Positions 15,333-23,881 of a stretch of DNA of 64,000 nt are shown one piece after another (position 1 is the stretch's first letter; each line of letters opens with the position of its first letter). The notes below the pieces were generated by a model. That model did not search any database and was not told the origin of the DNA. It was given only the letters and a program-made list of their open reading frames with translations. Source of the stretch: an uncultured Ruminiclostridium sp. (GTDB taxonomy: Bacteria; Bacillota; Clostridia; Oscillospirales; Ruminococcaceae); NCBI GenBank assembly GCA_947627695.1, contig CANQXF010000011.1, forward strand, positions 22,541 through 86,540, given 5' to 3'. Both the position numbers and the translations under genes were made by a program.

Positions 15333-16766
15333 ATGAAATACATACTTAATGAAAACATCGCTTTAAGAAGCTGGCGGCTCGTGCCGTTTGCCTATTACAT
15401 CAAAGGCGTAAGACGCGCCCAAAAGCTCTCGGCGGAGGACTTTCTGTTTCTTCTTTCCTGCGACGGCAAAACCGAGCATGACCCTGAGCAGGACTGTATA
15501 AAGCGCTTTTCGGAGCTTGGACTTATCCGCCCCGCAAAGGCGGGAGAAGCTCTCAGCGACTGGCAAAAAGCCCGCTTTTGCGACAACCGCTATATGCCCG
15601 GGGTGAACTGGTCCATAACAGGGAAGTGCAACTACAACTGCAAGCACTGCTTTATGGCAAGGGACAACGCCAAGATGATGAAGGAGTTTTCCTGGGAAGA
15701 AATGCTTGCGGCGCTGGACGAGTTTGACAAGTGCGGCATACAGACGATCGAGCTGACAGGCGGAGAGCCTATGCTCCACCCGCATTTTATGGACCTTGTC
15801 AGAGAGATCAGCCGCAGGGGAATGGACATCGACGTTATACTCACTAACGGCGCTTTTCTGACCCCCGAGATACTTCGGGAAATAAAAGCCCTCGGTTTCA
15901 ACCCACTCTTCAAAATATCCTTCGACGGTCTTACTCACCATGACTGGATGAGAGGCGTTGAAGGCGCAGAGCAAAAGACCCTTGAGGCAATAGATATGTG
16001 CGTTGCCGAGGGAGTTAGGACAGGCGTTCAGATATGCATACACAAATACAATCTGGACACGCTTTTCGACACAGTCAAGCTGATAGCGGAAAAGGGCGTG
16101 AAGTGGATACGCGTCATACGCACCTCAGAGTCGCCGAGATGGGCGGAAAACGCCCCCGACGCAAGCCTTGGAATTGAGGAATACTACGACGTCTCAATAG
16201 ATATCCTCACAAGATACGCTAAAACAGGGCTCAAGGCAGAGCTTATACTCTGGCAGTTCGCCGACTATTACCCCAACTGCTCAGGATACCGCTTCGTGCC
16301 TGTGGACTGCTCGAAAGACCGTGAACGGGATATGCGGCGACCTACCTGCGTTGGCGCACGGGGCTCAATGGCTATATCCTCTGAGGGGCAGGTCTCGCCC
16401 TGCAACCAGATGTCAGGCTATTTCTCCAAAAACGGGTTTGACATCGGAAATATCAAAAACGGCGTTCAGCCCCTTTTGCAGGAGAGCAGATATATGGATA
16501 CCATAACCCTCTCCTGCGGTAAGGTGGGGGAGAACAAGCTCTGCTCGGTATGTAAATACTTCGGTTACTGCCTGGGCGGGTGCAGGGCTATCGCGCTTGC
16601 TTTTACCAACGATTTTCTTGCGGCAGACCCCTCAAAATGCGTGTTTTACAGAAAGGGCTATTATCAGAAGGCAAGAAAAGCATTCGACAAGGCGGGGGAG
16701 GAATGCGGCAGAAAATTTGTCTGCGTGACCCCGATAGAAGAATTTGAAAAGGAGATGTTATTATGA
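15333..16766 (+). CDS. Radical SAM/SPASM peptide maturase
   Basis: A 477-residue enzyme. Residues 1-~80 look like a PqqD-type winged-helix leader-recognition domain. The radical SAM core has the CNYNCKHC cluster motif (C99, C103, C106), TGGEP, and LTNG. The C-terminal ~120 residues form a SPASM-like domain with many Cys (CVG, PCNQM, CSVCKYFGYCLGGC) for auxiliary 4Fe-4S clusters. Such enzymes make thioether, C-C or other radical links on RiPP precursors, often with nif11-type substrates. It lies between precursor genes, and its stop overlaps the next precursor's ATG. The exact modification cannot be read from sequence. Confidence 0.93.
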   Translation: MKYILNENIALRSWRLVPFAYYIKGVRRAQKLSAEDFLFLLSCDGKTEHDPEQDCIKRFSELGLIRPAKAGEALSDWQKARFCDNRYMPGVNWSITGKCNYNCKHCFMARDNAKMMKEFSWEEMLAALDEFDKCGIQTIELTGGEPMLHPHFMDLVREISRRGMDIDVILTNGAFLTPEILREIKALGFNPLFKISFDGLTHHDWMRGVEGAEQKTLEAIDMCVAEGVRTGVQICIHKYNLDTLFDTVKLIAEKGVKWIRVIRTSESPRWAENAPDASLGIEEYYDVSIDILTRYAKTGLKAELILWQFADYYPNCSGYRFVPVDCSKDRERDMRRPTCVGARGSMAISSEGQVSPCNQMSGYFSKNGFDIGNIKNGVQPLLQESRYMDTITLSCGKVGENKLCSVCKYFGYCLGGCRAIALAFTNDFLAADPSKCVFYRKGYYQKARKAFDKAGEECGRKFVCVTPIEEFEKEMLL

Positions 16767-16987
16767 CAGAGATCAACGAAAAGGACATGGAAAATGCAGT
16801 GGGCGGTCTGTTTTCATCAGGAACCGACAGAGAACTGGTTTATGTTTTCAGCACCTGCGAAAAATATGAGCCGTCGAGCGAGGAGTATAGAAACCTTTCA
16901 AGTAATCAGCATATGTGCGCAAACTGTGCGCATTTCCACAGAGGCGGCGGGTCTTCACCGAACCTCGGCAAATGCGATCTGAAATAA
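16763..16987 (+). CDS. RiPP-like precursor peptide, short GG leader
   Basis: A 74-residue peptide, start overlapping the radical SAM stop (ATGA). Leader MTEINEKDMENAVGG, then a core with CEKY and the terminal CANC-AHF...GKC signature. The overlap makes it the best candidate for a cognate substrate of the maturase. The leader belongs to the short class, not the nif11 class, so one enzyme may serve both. Confidence 0.85.
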   Translation: MTEINEKDMENAVGGLFSSGTDRELVYVFSTCEKYEPSSEEYRNLSSNQHMCANCAHFHRGGGSSPNLGKCDLK

Positions 16988-17004
16988 AGAAAGGAGCAAA
17001 CATC

Positions 17005-17112
17005 ATGAAAGAGATCGACGAAAAGGACTTGGAGCATACCGCAGTCGGCTTTTACAGCTACACAATAAACGAAAAAATCCCCGAGAAATCTCTCGGGGAT
17101 ATTTATTTATAA
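17005..17112 (+). pseudogene. Truncated precursor leader running into the operon terminator
   Basis: A good SD (AAAGGAG) and start open a 35-codon frame with a leader-like MKEIDEKDLEHTAVG, but GG is replaced by VG and no Cys follows. The remaining codons lie within the terminator hairpin at 17077-17100. It is best read as a decayed precursor whose core was lost. A functional micro-peptide is possible but unsupported. Confidence 0.6.
17077..17100 (+). terminator. Terminator of the radical SAM operon
   Basis: A perfect 10-bp stem ATCCCCGAGA / TCTCGGGGAT with 4-base loop, A-run before and ATTTATTTAT after. It also serves the convergent gene at 17116. Confidence 0.88.
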
Positions 17113-17115
17113 AAA

Positions 17116-18726
17116 TCATTCTTCGTCCATTTTTTCCTTAAATTCCAGCGCAAGCATAGTCAGATCGTCGAACTGCTCTGCCTCGCCCACAAACTCGTCA
17201 ACGTTTGTCTTGACCGCTTCAAGTATTTTCTGCGGGGACTTATCCGAATTTTCAGTAAGCACCTTTTCCAAACGCTCCATACCGTACAGCTCCTTGTCAG
17301 CGTTTGTAGCCTCAGTAACACCGTCGGTGTATTGGAATACCTTGTCGCCGGGCTCAAGTACCATACTGCCCGATTTATAACGCATATCCTCCATTCCCGC
17401 CAGAACGAACCCGGGCTTTATCTTATACGGCTTGAATTCTCCGCCCGCGTGGGAGATAAAGGGCATTTCGTGTCCTGCGTTGACGTACCTGAATTCGCCT
17501 GTAACAAGGTCCAGAACTCCCTCAAACGCCGTGATGAACAGCCCCTCCGAGTTTGACGAGCAGAGCATATTGTTGACCTCGCTGAACACTGCTCCAAGGT
17601 CCTCTCCAGGTTCGGTGTGATCCTTGATAAGCGTCTTTCCGATTACCATAAAGAGCGCCGCAGGAACGCCCTTGCCCGAAACATCGGCCATAACGATGGC
17701 AAGGTGGTTCTTATCGACCATAAAGAAGTCGTAGAAGTCCCCTCCCACCTCCTTTGCGGGATTCATCGAGGCGTAAATATCGAACTCGTGTCGCTCAGGG
17801 AAAGCGGGGAAAATGCAGGGCAGCATTGATGCCTGAATGTGCCTTGCAACATCCAGCTCAGCGCCAATGCGCTCCTTCTCCGCCGTAACACGGCTCAGGT
17901 TCTTGATGTACTCGTCAAGCTCGCTCACCATATAATTCAGCGAACCTGACAGATCCTCAAGCTCGTCTCCCGTTTTAACGTCGAGCTTGAATTCGTCAAG
18001 GTGTTCTATGTTGTCCTCAACAAGCCCCGTTGCCGCTTCGTGCAGGGTCTTGATCGGGCGGATAAGTATTCTTCTGACGTAGTAGTAATACGCAAACACC
18101 GACACGATAAGAACGCCCAGTGTTATGCAGATAGTCAGAAGCATGATCTGTCTTATCTGCGCGTTTATCATATCCATCGAGATATCAACGCTTGCAAGGG
18201 CGGCAGGCTGTCCCGCGCTGTCAAGTATCGCAACGTATGCCGAGGCAAGATAGCCGTACTCCTCGTTTTCTGTGACGAGAATAGTCTGCGGGGCGTTGAC
18301 CGCAAAAGCCTCGTGCATAAGCCTGTCGCCGTCGCCGTAGTAGGCGTCCTCGTCGCCCAGCTCGCACACGCCGTCCTCACCCGGAACTCCTGCGTCCCAA
18401 ATGTAGACCATAACGTCGTCCTCAGGCACCACGACGTAGAAGTATTTCGGCTCGATGTTTTTCTTAAGGGAAAGCAGGTAGTCCGCCACATCAAAGTAGT
18501 AGTCGTCCTTCTCTCCCGTCTCGTAATATTTTGCAATGCTGTCGCCGTCTATGTACTCCGACGCAGCAGAGGCAAGGCCGAACGCTAAGTTCTTGTAATA
18601 TTCCTCCATTCTCATACGGTACAGCCCCGTTATCGACGGGATAAGCGCCAGAGCAAGCGCCGCCGCCATCGTTACAAGACCAAGTATCAGCTTTGGCTGA
18701 AGAGTGATTTTTCGGGTCTTTTTCAT
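17116..18726 (-). CDS. Membrane SpoIIE/RsbU-type PP2C phosphatase
   Basis: A 536-residue protein: N-terminal TM helix (~12-32), an extracytoplasmic sensor region to ~200, second TM (~200-220), a HAMP domain (RRILIRPIKTLHEAA), a coiled linker, then a SpoIIE-type PP2C domain (~300-533) with GGDFYDFF, ADVSGKG and DDLTML metal-site segments. Such proteins dephosphorylate STAS anti-anti-sigma factors. A STAS protein and RsbW-like kinases are encoded in the exporter operon (40685-42514) and in the MATE fusion of this same operon. The start overlaps the formyltransferase stop by 4 bases. Confidence 0.92.
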   Translation of the reverse strand: MKKTRKITLQPKLILGLVTMAAALALALIPSITGLYRMRMEEYYKNLAFGLASAASEYIDGDSIAKYYETGEKDDYYFDVADYLLSLKKNIEPKYFYVVVPEDDVMVYIWDAGVPGEDGVCELGDEDAYYGDGDRLMHEAFAVNAPQTILVTENEEYGYLASAYVAILDSAGQPAALASVDISMDMINAQIRQIMLLTICITLGVLIVSVFAYYYYVRRILIRPIKTLHEAATGLVEDNIEHLDEFKLDVKTGDELEDLSGSLNYMVSELDEYIKNLSRVTAEKERIGAELDVARHIQASMLPCIFPAFPERHEFDIYASMNPAKEVGGDFYDFFMVDKNHLAIVMADVSGKGVPAALFMVIGKTLIKDHTEPGEDLGAVFSEVNNMLCSSNSEGLFITAFEGVLDLVTGEFRYVNAGHEMPFISHAGGEFKPYKIKPGFVLAGMEDMRYKSGSMVLEPGDKVFQYTDGVTEATNADKELYGMERLEKVLTENSDKSPQKILEAVKTNVDEFVGEAEQFDDLTMLALEFKEKMDEE

Positions 18727-19550
18727 TTCGTTTCCTCCATGGAAAGTATGTGGAGCCGAAGGTGTCCGTCGGCTACTCGGTATAAAACCCTGTCGGGTGA
18801 AAGGTATATTTCCTCGCGATAAACAGGCGACATACCCGCTGTAAGTTCGGTGACGTAATACCTCCTGCCGCCCAGCTCGACCTCCGTCATTGCGTTGTAT
18901 TTTCTGAACCTGTCAAGCGCCTCGCCCCGCGTCATAGTGTGATTTATGCTCATCAGCTCTCTTTCAGGCCTGCTCCAGTAGGGAAGCGCCTCGGTCTGCG
19001 GCTTTGCTTCGTTCCAGTATCTTTCAAAATCGCCGAAAATTAGCCTTACCATTTCAGCGGCATTTTTTGCGCACTCAAGATATATATCCACGCTGTCAAC
19101 GTCGGGGGTTATCGGAAAGCTCCGCTGTAATATAACGTCCCCCTTATCCAGCTTCGGGGCGAGCTTGTGCATTGTAACTCCCGTTTTAGACAGCTCGCGC
19201 TCCATCGCCGCCTCAATGGGGTAATAGCTCCTCCCCTGCGGCAAAAGCGAGCTGTGAGTATTTATGCCTTTGAACTCGGGAACGCCCTCGGGAATGGGTA
19301 TAATGCGGTTATACTCCGCCACAAAGAACATCTCGCAGCCGTCCTCACGAAAATATTTCCTCACCGCCTCAGGTGTTATTGCCTCGTAATAAACGGGTAT
19401 CCCGCGCTCTTTTGCAAGCCTTGTTATTGAGTATTCGGTGAAGTAGTCCTCATCATTGTGATATGTATAAAGCGCCAATATCTCGTGTTCCCGCAGAAAA
19501 TATTCAAAGCAGGACAAAAACACGTCGCTGCCGAAATATACGACTTTCAT
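18723..19550 (-). CDS. Formyltransferase-fold enzyme
   Basis: A 275-residue protein of the methionyl-tRNA/GAR formyltransferase fold. The catalytic region reads NTHSSLLPQGRSYYP, with the KLAPKLDKGDVI segment after it; the N-terminal half is a Rossmann-like sugar- or folate-binding part. The usual N-x-HPSLLP is NTHSSLLP here. It is too divergent and misplaced for Fmt itself. Between a MATE transporter and a SpoIIE phosphatase in a peptide island it could formylate a small molecule or peptide. Substrate unknown. Confidence 0.75.
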   Translation of the reverse strand: MKVVYFGSDVFLSCFEYFLREHEILALYTYHNDEDYFTEYSITRLAKERGIPVYYEAITPEAVRKYFREDGCEMFFVAEYNRIIPIPEGVPEFKGINTHSSLLPQGRSYYPIEAAMERELSKTGVTMHKLAPKLDKGDVILQRSFPITPDVDSVDIYLECAKNAAEMVRLIFGDFERYWNEAKPQTEALPYWSRPERELMSINHTMTRGEALDRFRKYNAMTEVELGGRRYYVTELTAGMSPVYREEIYLSPDRVLYRVADGHLRLHILSMEETK

Positions 19551-19559
19551 ATTATCCCT

Positions 19560-21314
19560 CTAAATCCTTATTATAAGTGTGTTAAAGCCCTGATAGCGCC
19601 GATAGAAAAACTCCTTCGCGCGCTTTTTTATGACCAGCACGCCCATGCTGTCCATATCGAAATCGCCGTCGACGCTCGCCTTTTCGGTCTCAAGTCCGAA
19701 CGGGTTGAACGAGGTGGCGTCGTCGCGCATATGAAGCTCCAGAATGCCGCTTTCGTACATAATTGCGGTTATCTGTATATATCCGTCGGTCCTGCCGCTG
19801 AAGCCTTTGTTTAAGATAGCCATACCTATCTCCTCAACGGTCATCGTCACCAGCATACTCTGCTTCATATCGGCGCCCCATTTTTCGCAGAACTCCTCAA
19901 GCTCATGGCTGACGTCCATAACGTCGCTGGAATTGCTTAATATCGTCTTTTGGTATATCCTGTCCTCCGACACTCCTTCGCCCTTGTATCTCCCGCCCAG
20001 CGAGGTCAGAAGGAACACGCCGAGTGACCCCGCCTCTGTGAGAAGAAACAGCAGCCAGAAGTATTGAAGTCCGAACATATTGCACAAAAACGTCAGCGGT
20101 ATCAAAAGCACAGCACCCCTGAGCGTCTCTAAAATAAAGGAGGGCTTTTCGTTGCCGCAGGCCTGATAGTATCCGCATATCAGTATATTCAGTCCCGCAA
20201 ACAGCGCCGCTATTCCGTAAATTCTGAGCGCAACATAAGCAAGCGCCTCCGAGCTTGAGCCCGCTATGCCGAAAAGGGAACACATCAGCCCGGGGAACAC
20301 CTCCACCAGAATTATCAATGCCCCGCCGACCGCAAGCCCGCTTTTTAAGCCGAGGGAAACGACGCTCTTTTTGCCCTTTGAGTTATGCTCGCCCTGATAC
20401 GTTGAGAGTATCGGCTGCATTGCCCGTGAAGTCCCCTCAAACAGATAAAGTATAAGGTATGACGTGTTCTGGATAACGTCGAATACCGCTACTGCTTCCT
20501 CACCGCCGAGGCGAATAAGCATATTGTTGCATATCAGGAAGAATATCATCTGATATAAATACTGCACCGAGGTCGCAAGCCCCGCCTTCATTGATGCGAA
20601 AGAGCCGAATATCTCATACCCGCTTGGCAAGGTGAAGCGAAGTGAGCTGCCCTTTCGGAAGAACCCCGGGAGATATATGCCTATTGCGATTATCTGCCCC
20701 AAAGCGGTAGAAAGAGCCGCACCCTGCGCGCCCATATCGAGAAAGATGACCAGTATAACGTTTAAAGCTATGTCGCATACGTTTCCCACCACCGAGCCGA
20801 GCCCCGCGAGCTTCTGACTCTCGTTGTTGCGAAGAAAATAGTTGAATATGTTGGACATATAAAAGAGAGGCGTGGCGGAAACGAGTATCCTCAGATACCC
20901 CTTTGTAGCAAGGTAGAGCTCACCGTCAGCAGTCTTTGTGCCCAAAAGGTTCAGCAGCTGCTCAATAAAGATATTTCCAAATATCGCAGTAGATATGCTG
21001 AAGATAAGAGCGAGCCAGAAAACGCCGTTAAAACCCTTTTTAGCGGCGTCTCTCTTTCCCTCGCTCATCAGTCTTGAATATTTCACCGAGCCGCCCAGTC
21101 CAAGAGCGTGGGCGAACATACAGTTTATCATATATACGGGAAGTATCAGCCCGATAGCCGCAAGCCCCACTCCGCCCAGCTTTTGCCCGACTACTACCGC
21201 GTCAGCCATATCGCTCAGCGCCCAGCCCAGCGACGACAGCATTGCGGGGATCCACAGGCGGCGGAACATCTTCCCGGTAAAACCGTCCTTAACGTGCAGA
21301 AAGATCATCTCCAC
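19560..21314 (-). CDS. MATE-family transporter fused to an RsbW-like ATPase domain
   Basis: A 584-residue protein. Residues ~1-445 hold the twelve-span MATE fold (AMLSSLGWALSDMADAVVVGQ, GLGGSVKYSRLMSEGKRDAA, symmetric second half). Residues ~455-584 are a GHKL/RsbW-like domain with an N-box-like MTVEEIGMAILNKG and a G1-like DDATSFNP and G2-like MGVLVIKK. Fusion of a multidrug-type exporter to an anti-sigma-kinase fold is unusual and links export to partner switching. First gene of the leftward operon with regulon promoter F; the leader is about 130 bases. Confidence 0.88.
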   Translation of the reverse strand: MEMIFLHVKDGFTGKMFRRLWIPAMLSSLGWALSDMADAVVVGQKLGGVGLAAIGLILPVYMINCMFAHALGLGGSVKYSRLMSEGKRDAAKKGFNGVFWLALIFSISTAIFGNIFIEQLLNLLGTKTADGELYLATKGYLRILVSATPLFYMSNIFNYFLRNNESQKLAGLGSVVGNVCDIALNVILVIFLDMGAQGAALSTALGQIIAIGIYLPGFFRKGSSLRFTLPSGYEIFGSFASMKAGLATSVQYLYQMIFFLICNNMLIRLGGEEAVAVFDVIQNTSYLILYLFEGTSRAMQPILSTYQGEHNSKGKKSVVSLGLKSGLAVGGALIILVEVFPGLMCSLFGIAGSSSEALAYVALRIYGIAALFAGLNILICGYYQACGNEKPSFILETLRGAVLLIPLTFLCNMFGLQYFWLLFLLTEAGSLGVFLLTSLGGRYKGEGVSEDRIYQKTILSNSSDVMDVSHELEEFCEKWGADMKQSMLVTMTVEEIGMAILNKGFSGRTDGYIQITAIMYESGILELHMRDDATSFNPFGLETEKASVDGDFDMDSMGVLVIKKRAKEFFYRRYQGFNTLIIRI

Positions 21315-21451
21315 AAATATCAGAGTATATTTTATTATATCATATTATATCATAAAATGAAAGTTTTGTATATGATCAGCCGTCTTTTTTTCTGTTCCAC
21401 ACGCAGTCAGGGAGCAAAATGCGGCTTAAAATATAATAACAGCCTTCGATT

Positions 21452-21495
21452 ATTATACCATATTTTTCGACCTGCCGACGTGTTGTCTGCGGAAA
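21452..21495 (-). promoter_or_regulatory. Regulon promoter F: motif plus extended -10
   Basis: On the - strand TTTCCGCAGACAACAC begins at 21495 and the hexamer of TGG-TATAAT begins 38 bases later (21457-21452). It is a weaker motif match but has the same spacing. It drives the MATE operon. Confidence 0.68.
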
Positions 21496-21560
21496 TTACA
21501 AGCCGCAAACAATGGGTCTTTTTTCAGGCTTTATGCCGATATGTCGCAATCGGCATAAAA

Positions 21561-21604
21561 ACAGCGCAGATAACACGTCACGGCGGTTTCAAATGTGCTA
21601 TAAT
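21561..21604 (+). promoter_or_regulatory. Regulon promoter C: motif plus extended -10
   Basis: ACAGCGCAGATAACAC begins at 21561 and the hexamer of TGC-TATAAT at 21599, 38 bases later. It drives the peptide genes from 21632. The 21315-21631 interval holds only this pair of divergent promoters. Confidence 0.8.
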
Positions 21605-21631
21605 ATATGTAAAGGGAAAAGGAGGTGCGAC

Positions 21632-21880
21632 GTGGCAAACGGTATTTTATCAGATGACCAGCTGTTTAATGTTTCGGGAGGAACTGACAGTGCTGATACA
21701 GAGGACATATCCTCCAATTACAGCTCCTGCGGTGACTGGATCTGTGCGTCCTGCCGCTGCCCCTGCACCGATAAGATACACTTATGCAATAACGGCGGCA
21801 TTTCACGGACAGTCTGCCGCTATTGCCTGAATTATGATTTGGCAGGAGAAGTATGCAGATTAGGTCACTCTTTTATCTGA
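21632..21880 (+). CDS. RiPP-like precursor peptide, short GG leader
   Basis: An 82-residue peptide starting at GTG 21632 after AAAGGAGG; the frame is open upstream but without signals. Leader MANGILSDDQLFNVSGG, then a core with nine Cys, including CASCRCPC and the terminal CRYC-LNY...EVC. First gene after regulon promoter C. Confidence 0.8.
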   Translation: MANGILSDDQLFNVSGGTDSADTEDISSNYSSCGDWICASCRCPCTDKIHLCNNGGISRTVCRYCLNYDLAGEVCRLGHSFI

Positions 21881-21923
21881 CACAGACAAAGCGTTGACGG
21901 AAAAAATAACAGGAGGAACCGCT

Positions 21924-22128
21924 ATGGAAAAGGAAAAGCATCTGATGAGCGATGAGGATATGGAAAAAATCGGGGGGGGGGTACACTATAAGAAATAACC
22001 ACGAAATATGTGACCAATTTGAGCCGATACCGTATTCTACAACGTCCAAATATTACTGTCGGCACTGTGTACATTACGTTAGTATACCTGGCATAGGCAT
22101 AGACTTAGGAAAATGCGACGTCAGATAA
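21924..22128 (+). pseudogene. Precursor peptide gene frameshifted at a G10 tract
   Basis: ATG 21924 with AGGAGG opens a leader (MEKEKHLMSDEDMEKIGGG). Ten consecutive G (21972-21981) then shift the frame and it ends after VHYKK. With nine G the frame runs on to 22128 as a full peptide whose core matches the two paralogues that follow (EICDQFEPIPY, CRHCVHYV, GKCDVR). The core is undamaged beyond the tract, so this is either a slippage on/off switch or a homopolymer read error. The tract codes the GGG cleavage site itself. Confidence 0.75.
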
Positions 22129-22150
22129 GTATTGACTTCGGAGGAATATT

Positions 22151-22354
22151 ATGGATAACGAAAAAAACACTCTTAATGACAGCGAGCTTGAAAACGTCGG
22201 GGAAGGGCATACTGTAAAAGGAGACGATGAAATATGCGATCGGTTTGAGCCGATCTCGTATTGTATCGGAATGGACAATTTTCATTGCAGACACTGCATA
22301 CATTTCGTTTTGCGTTCAATAACAGATTTATCAGGAAAATGCAGCGTCAAATAA
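22151..22354 (+). CDS. RiPP-like precursor peptide (GEG variant)
   Basis: A 67-residue paralogue of the genes on either side: leader MDNEKNTLNDSELENVGEG, core EICDRFEPIS..., terminal CRHC-IHF...GKC. The cleavage triplet is GEG, not GGG, which should impair GG-directed cleavage. SD GGAGG. Four Cys. Confidence 0.82.
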   Translation: MDNEKNTLNDSELENVGEGHTVKGDDEICDRFEPISYCIGMDNFHCRHCIHFVLRSITDLSGKCSVK

Positions 22355-22376
22355 GTATCGATTTCGGAGGAATATT

Positions 22377-22577
22377 ATGGATAACGAAAAAAACGCTCTT
22401 GATGACAGCGAGCTGGAAAACGTCGGCGGAGGCTATACCGTCGGCAACGATGAAGAAATATGCGACCAATTTGAACCGATACCGTATTATCATTTGCAAA
22501 AGTATTATTGCAGACACTGTGTTCATTACGTAAAAATGCCGGGGGTCACTGCCGTAGGAACGTGCGACGCAAAATAA
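22377..22577 (+). CDS. RiPP-like precursor peptide (GGG)
   Basis: A 66-residue peptide with leader MDNEKNALDDSELENVGGG, core EICDQFEPIPY and the terminal CRHC-VHY...GTC signature. The upstream intergenic sequence and leader are near-identical to the previous gene, so it arose by tandem duplication. SD GGAGG. Confidence 0.85.
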   Translation: MDNEKNALDDSELENVGGGYTVGNDEEICDQFEPIPYYHLQKYYCRHCVHYVKMPGVTAVGTCDAK

Positions 22578-22664
22578 TACAGCCCCCGCTTCGGCAGAAA
22601 ACAATTTTTGGATAATTCCCGCAAGGGTTTATCATATATCACATAAGTCAGGAGTAATGAAAAA

Positions 22665-23093
22665 ATGGAAAACAAACCTATCACAAAGTTTCTCAGGTTC
22701 ACGGCGTGCCTTTACGTCATAATCGGAGTATGGTCTGCCATCGTCGGAGTGCTTGCAATCGTATCGCTTATCGCTCTTCCCGGTCTTACCGACCTTATGG
22801 CGGAAGCAGGCGAAGCTGCGCTCGAGGTAACCCCGCTTACCTACATAAGCATTGCGGTATCTCTTATCTGCGCAATAATAGACGTCGTTCTGGGAATTAT
22901 GGCATTAAAGCACAAGAACCTCAACATCGTCTATAAAATAGGCATAATCACGATGATAGCAAGCGAAGTTTTCACCGCCACTGAGCTTTCCTCTGTCGCC
23001 GACTGGGTAACTCTGGCGCTGGGACTTGTCGTTCCCGTCCTCTTCCTTATCGCGGTGTTAAAGCAGATAAAGCTTGACGGCGAAACGAAATAA
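22665..23093 (+). CDS. Four-helix membrane protein, unknown function
   Basis: A 142-residue hydrophobic protein with four predicted membrane spans (~10-36, 57-80, 86-106, 112-134) and short loops. No catalytic motif is seen. At the end of the peptide array it might be an immunity or helper protein, which is an inference from position only. Confidence 0.75.
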   Translation: MENKPITKFLRFTACLYVIIGVWSAIVGVLAIVSLIALPGLTDLMAEAGEAALEVTPLTYISIAVSLICAIIDVVLGIMALKHKNLNIVYKIGIITMIASEVFTATELSSVADWVTLALGLVVPVLFLIAVLKQIKLDGETK

Positions 23094-23142
23094 ATACAGC
23101 TTACGGCAGGATATTATCCTTTCGCAATTGCACGAAACAAGA

Positions 23143-23169
23143 AAAAGCCCGACTCATTATCGGGCGCTC
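23143..23169 (+). terminator. Probable terminator of the peptide array
   Basis: Stem AGCCCGA / TCGGGCG with a 7-base loop and a short T-rich stretch. A second hairpin with an 8-bp perfect stem CTGCATAG / CTATGCAG and CTTTCTCTTTTT lies at 23200-23237, and a third, ATACGCCC / GGGTGTAT with seven T, at 23669-23697. The 23094-23881 interval otherwise has only the doubtful small ORF and the direct repeat listed below. Confidence 0.65.
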
Positions 23170-23278
23170 CTTAAAGAAGTTTATCTTATGTACAAAAGAC
23201 TGCATAGCTGGCTCTATGCAGCCTTTCTCTTTTTGTCATAAGGCAGCACGTTCAACCGTAACAGTTGCTGTCAAAACG

Positions 23279-23473
23279 TTAATGGGAGTTAACTTTTGGA
23301 ATATCCGAATATTTGCGGACTATTCCGATAAAATGTGCCGATTTCTTTGTTTCCGCAGAAACTGCACATACCATTGAAGATGGTATATAAGTGTGCCCTT
23401 GCCTCAAGGGAAGAAACATTGATGGGATTAAAGAATGGCTTTGTCCTGTATCTGTTAGGTTTTGATTATCCAT
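23279..23473 (-). CDS. Possible small protein, doubtful
   Basis: A 64-codon frame with an SD-like AAGGTGG 4 bases from the ATG. The product is polar and shows no domain. It may be a decayed fragment. Reported only because the start signal is good. Confidence 0.25.
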   Translation of the reverse strand: MDNQNLTDTGQSHSLIPSMFLPLRQGHTYIPSSMVCAVSAETKKSAHFIGIVRKYSDIPKVNSH

Positions 23474-23734
23474 ATTTCCACCTTTTTATTTCGAAATTTC
23501 TGCCGACACGGTAATGATAACACTATACATTTTAAAAATCGGACCAAAAGCGCTCCAGTTTTTTCAAAAAGTCTTGTTTTGTTTCATATGGTCAGTCATT
23601 ATTGTGTTTGATTATTGGTGAAGGCAAAAATTGCTTTTGTTAATGATCACCTTTTTGCTTGCTGCTGTATACGCCCGGAATTTGGGTGTATTTTTTTAAA
23701 ATTCAACATTCGTTGTGCAAGCAATACAACTATT

Positions 23735-23855
23735 TTTTATATATAAAAATAAGAGCAGTACTGCAATTAAGCAATACTGCTCTGTTTGTTTTTACATCAG
23801 CAACCGATTAACTTTAATCTTTAGGGTGAAAACTTATTTATGACTGCCTCTCTAT
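23735..23855 (+). repeat. Left copy of direct repeat flanking the CRISPR-Cas locus
   Basis: About 100-120 bp that recur in the same orientation at 32362-32475. The best-conserved part is a hairpin GAGCAGTACTGC / GCAATACTGCTC with AATTAA loop, followed by TTTTTACAT and GGTGAAAACTT. It probably acts as a terminator as well. Confidence 0.85.
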
Positions 23856-23881
23856 GTGTTGTCATTGATTATGTTATGCTA

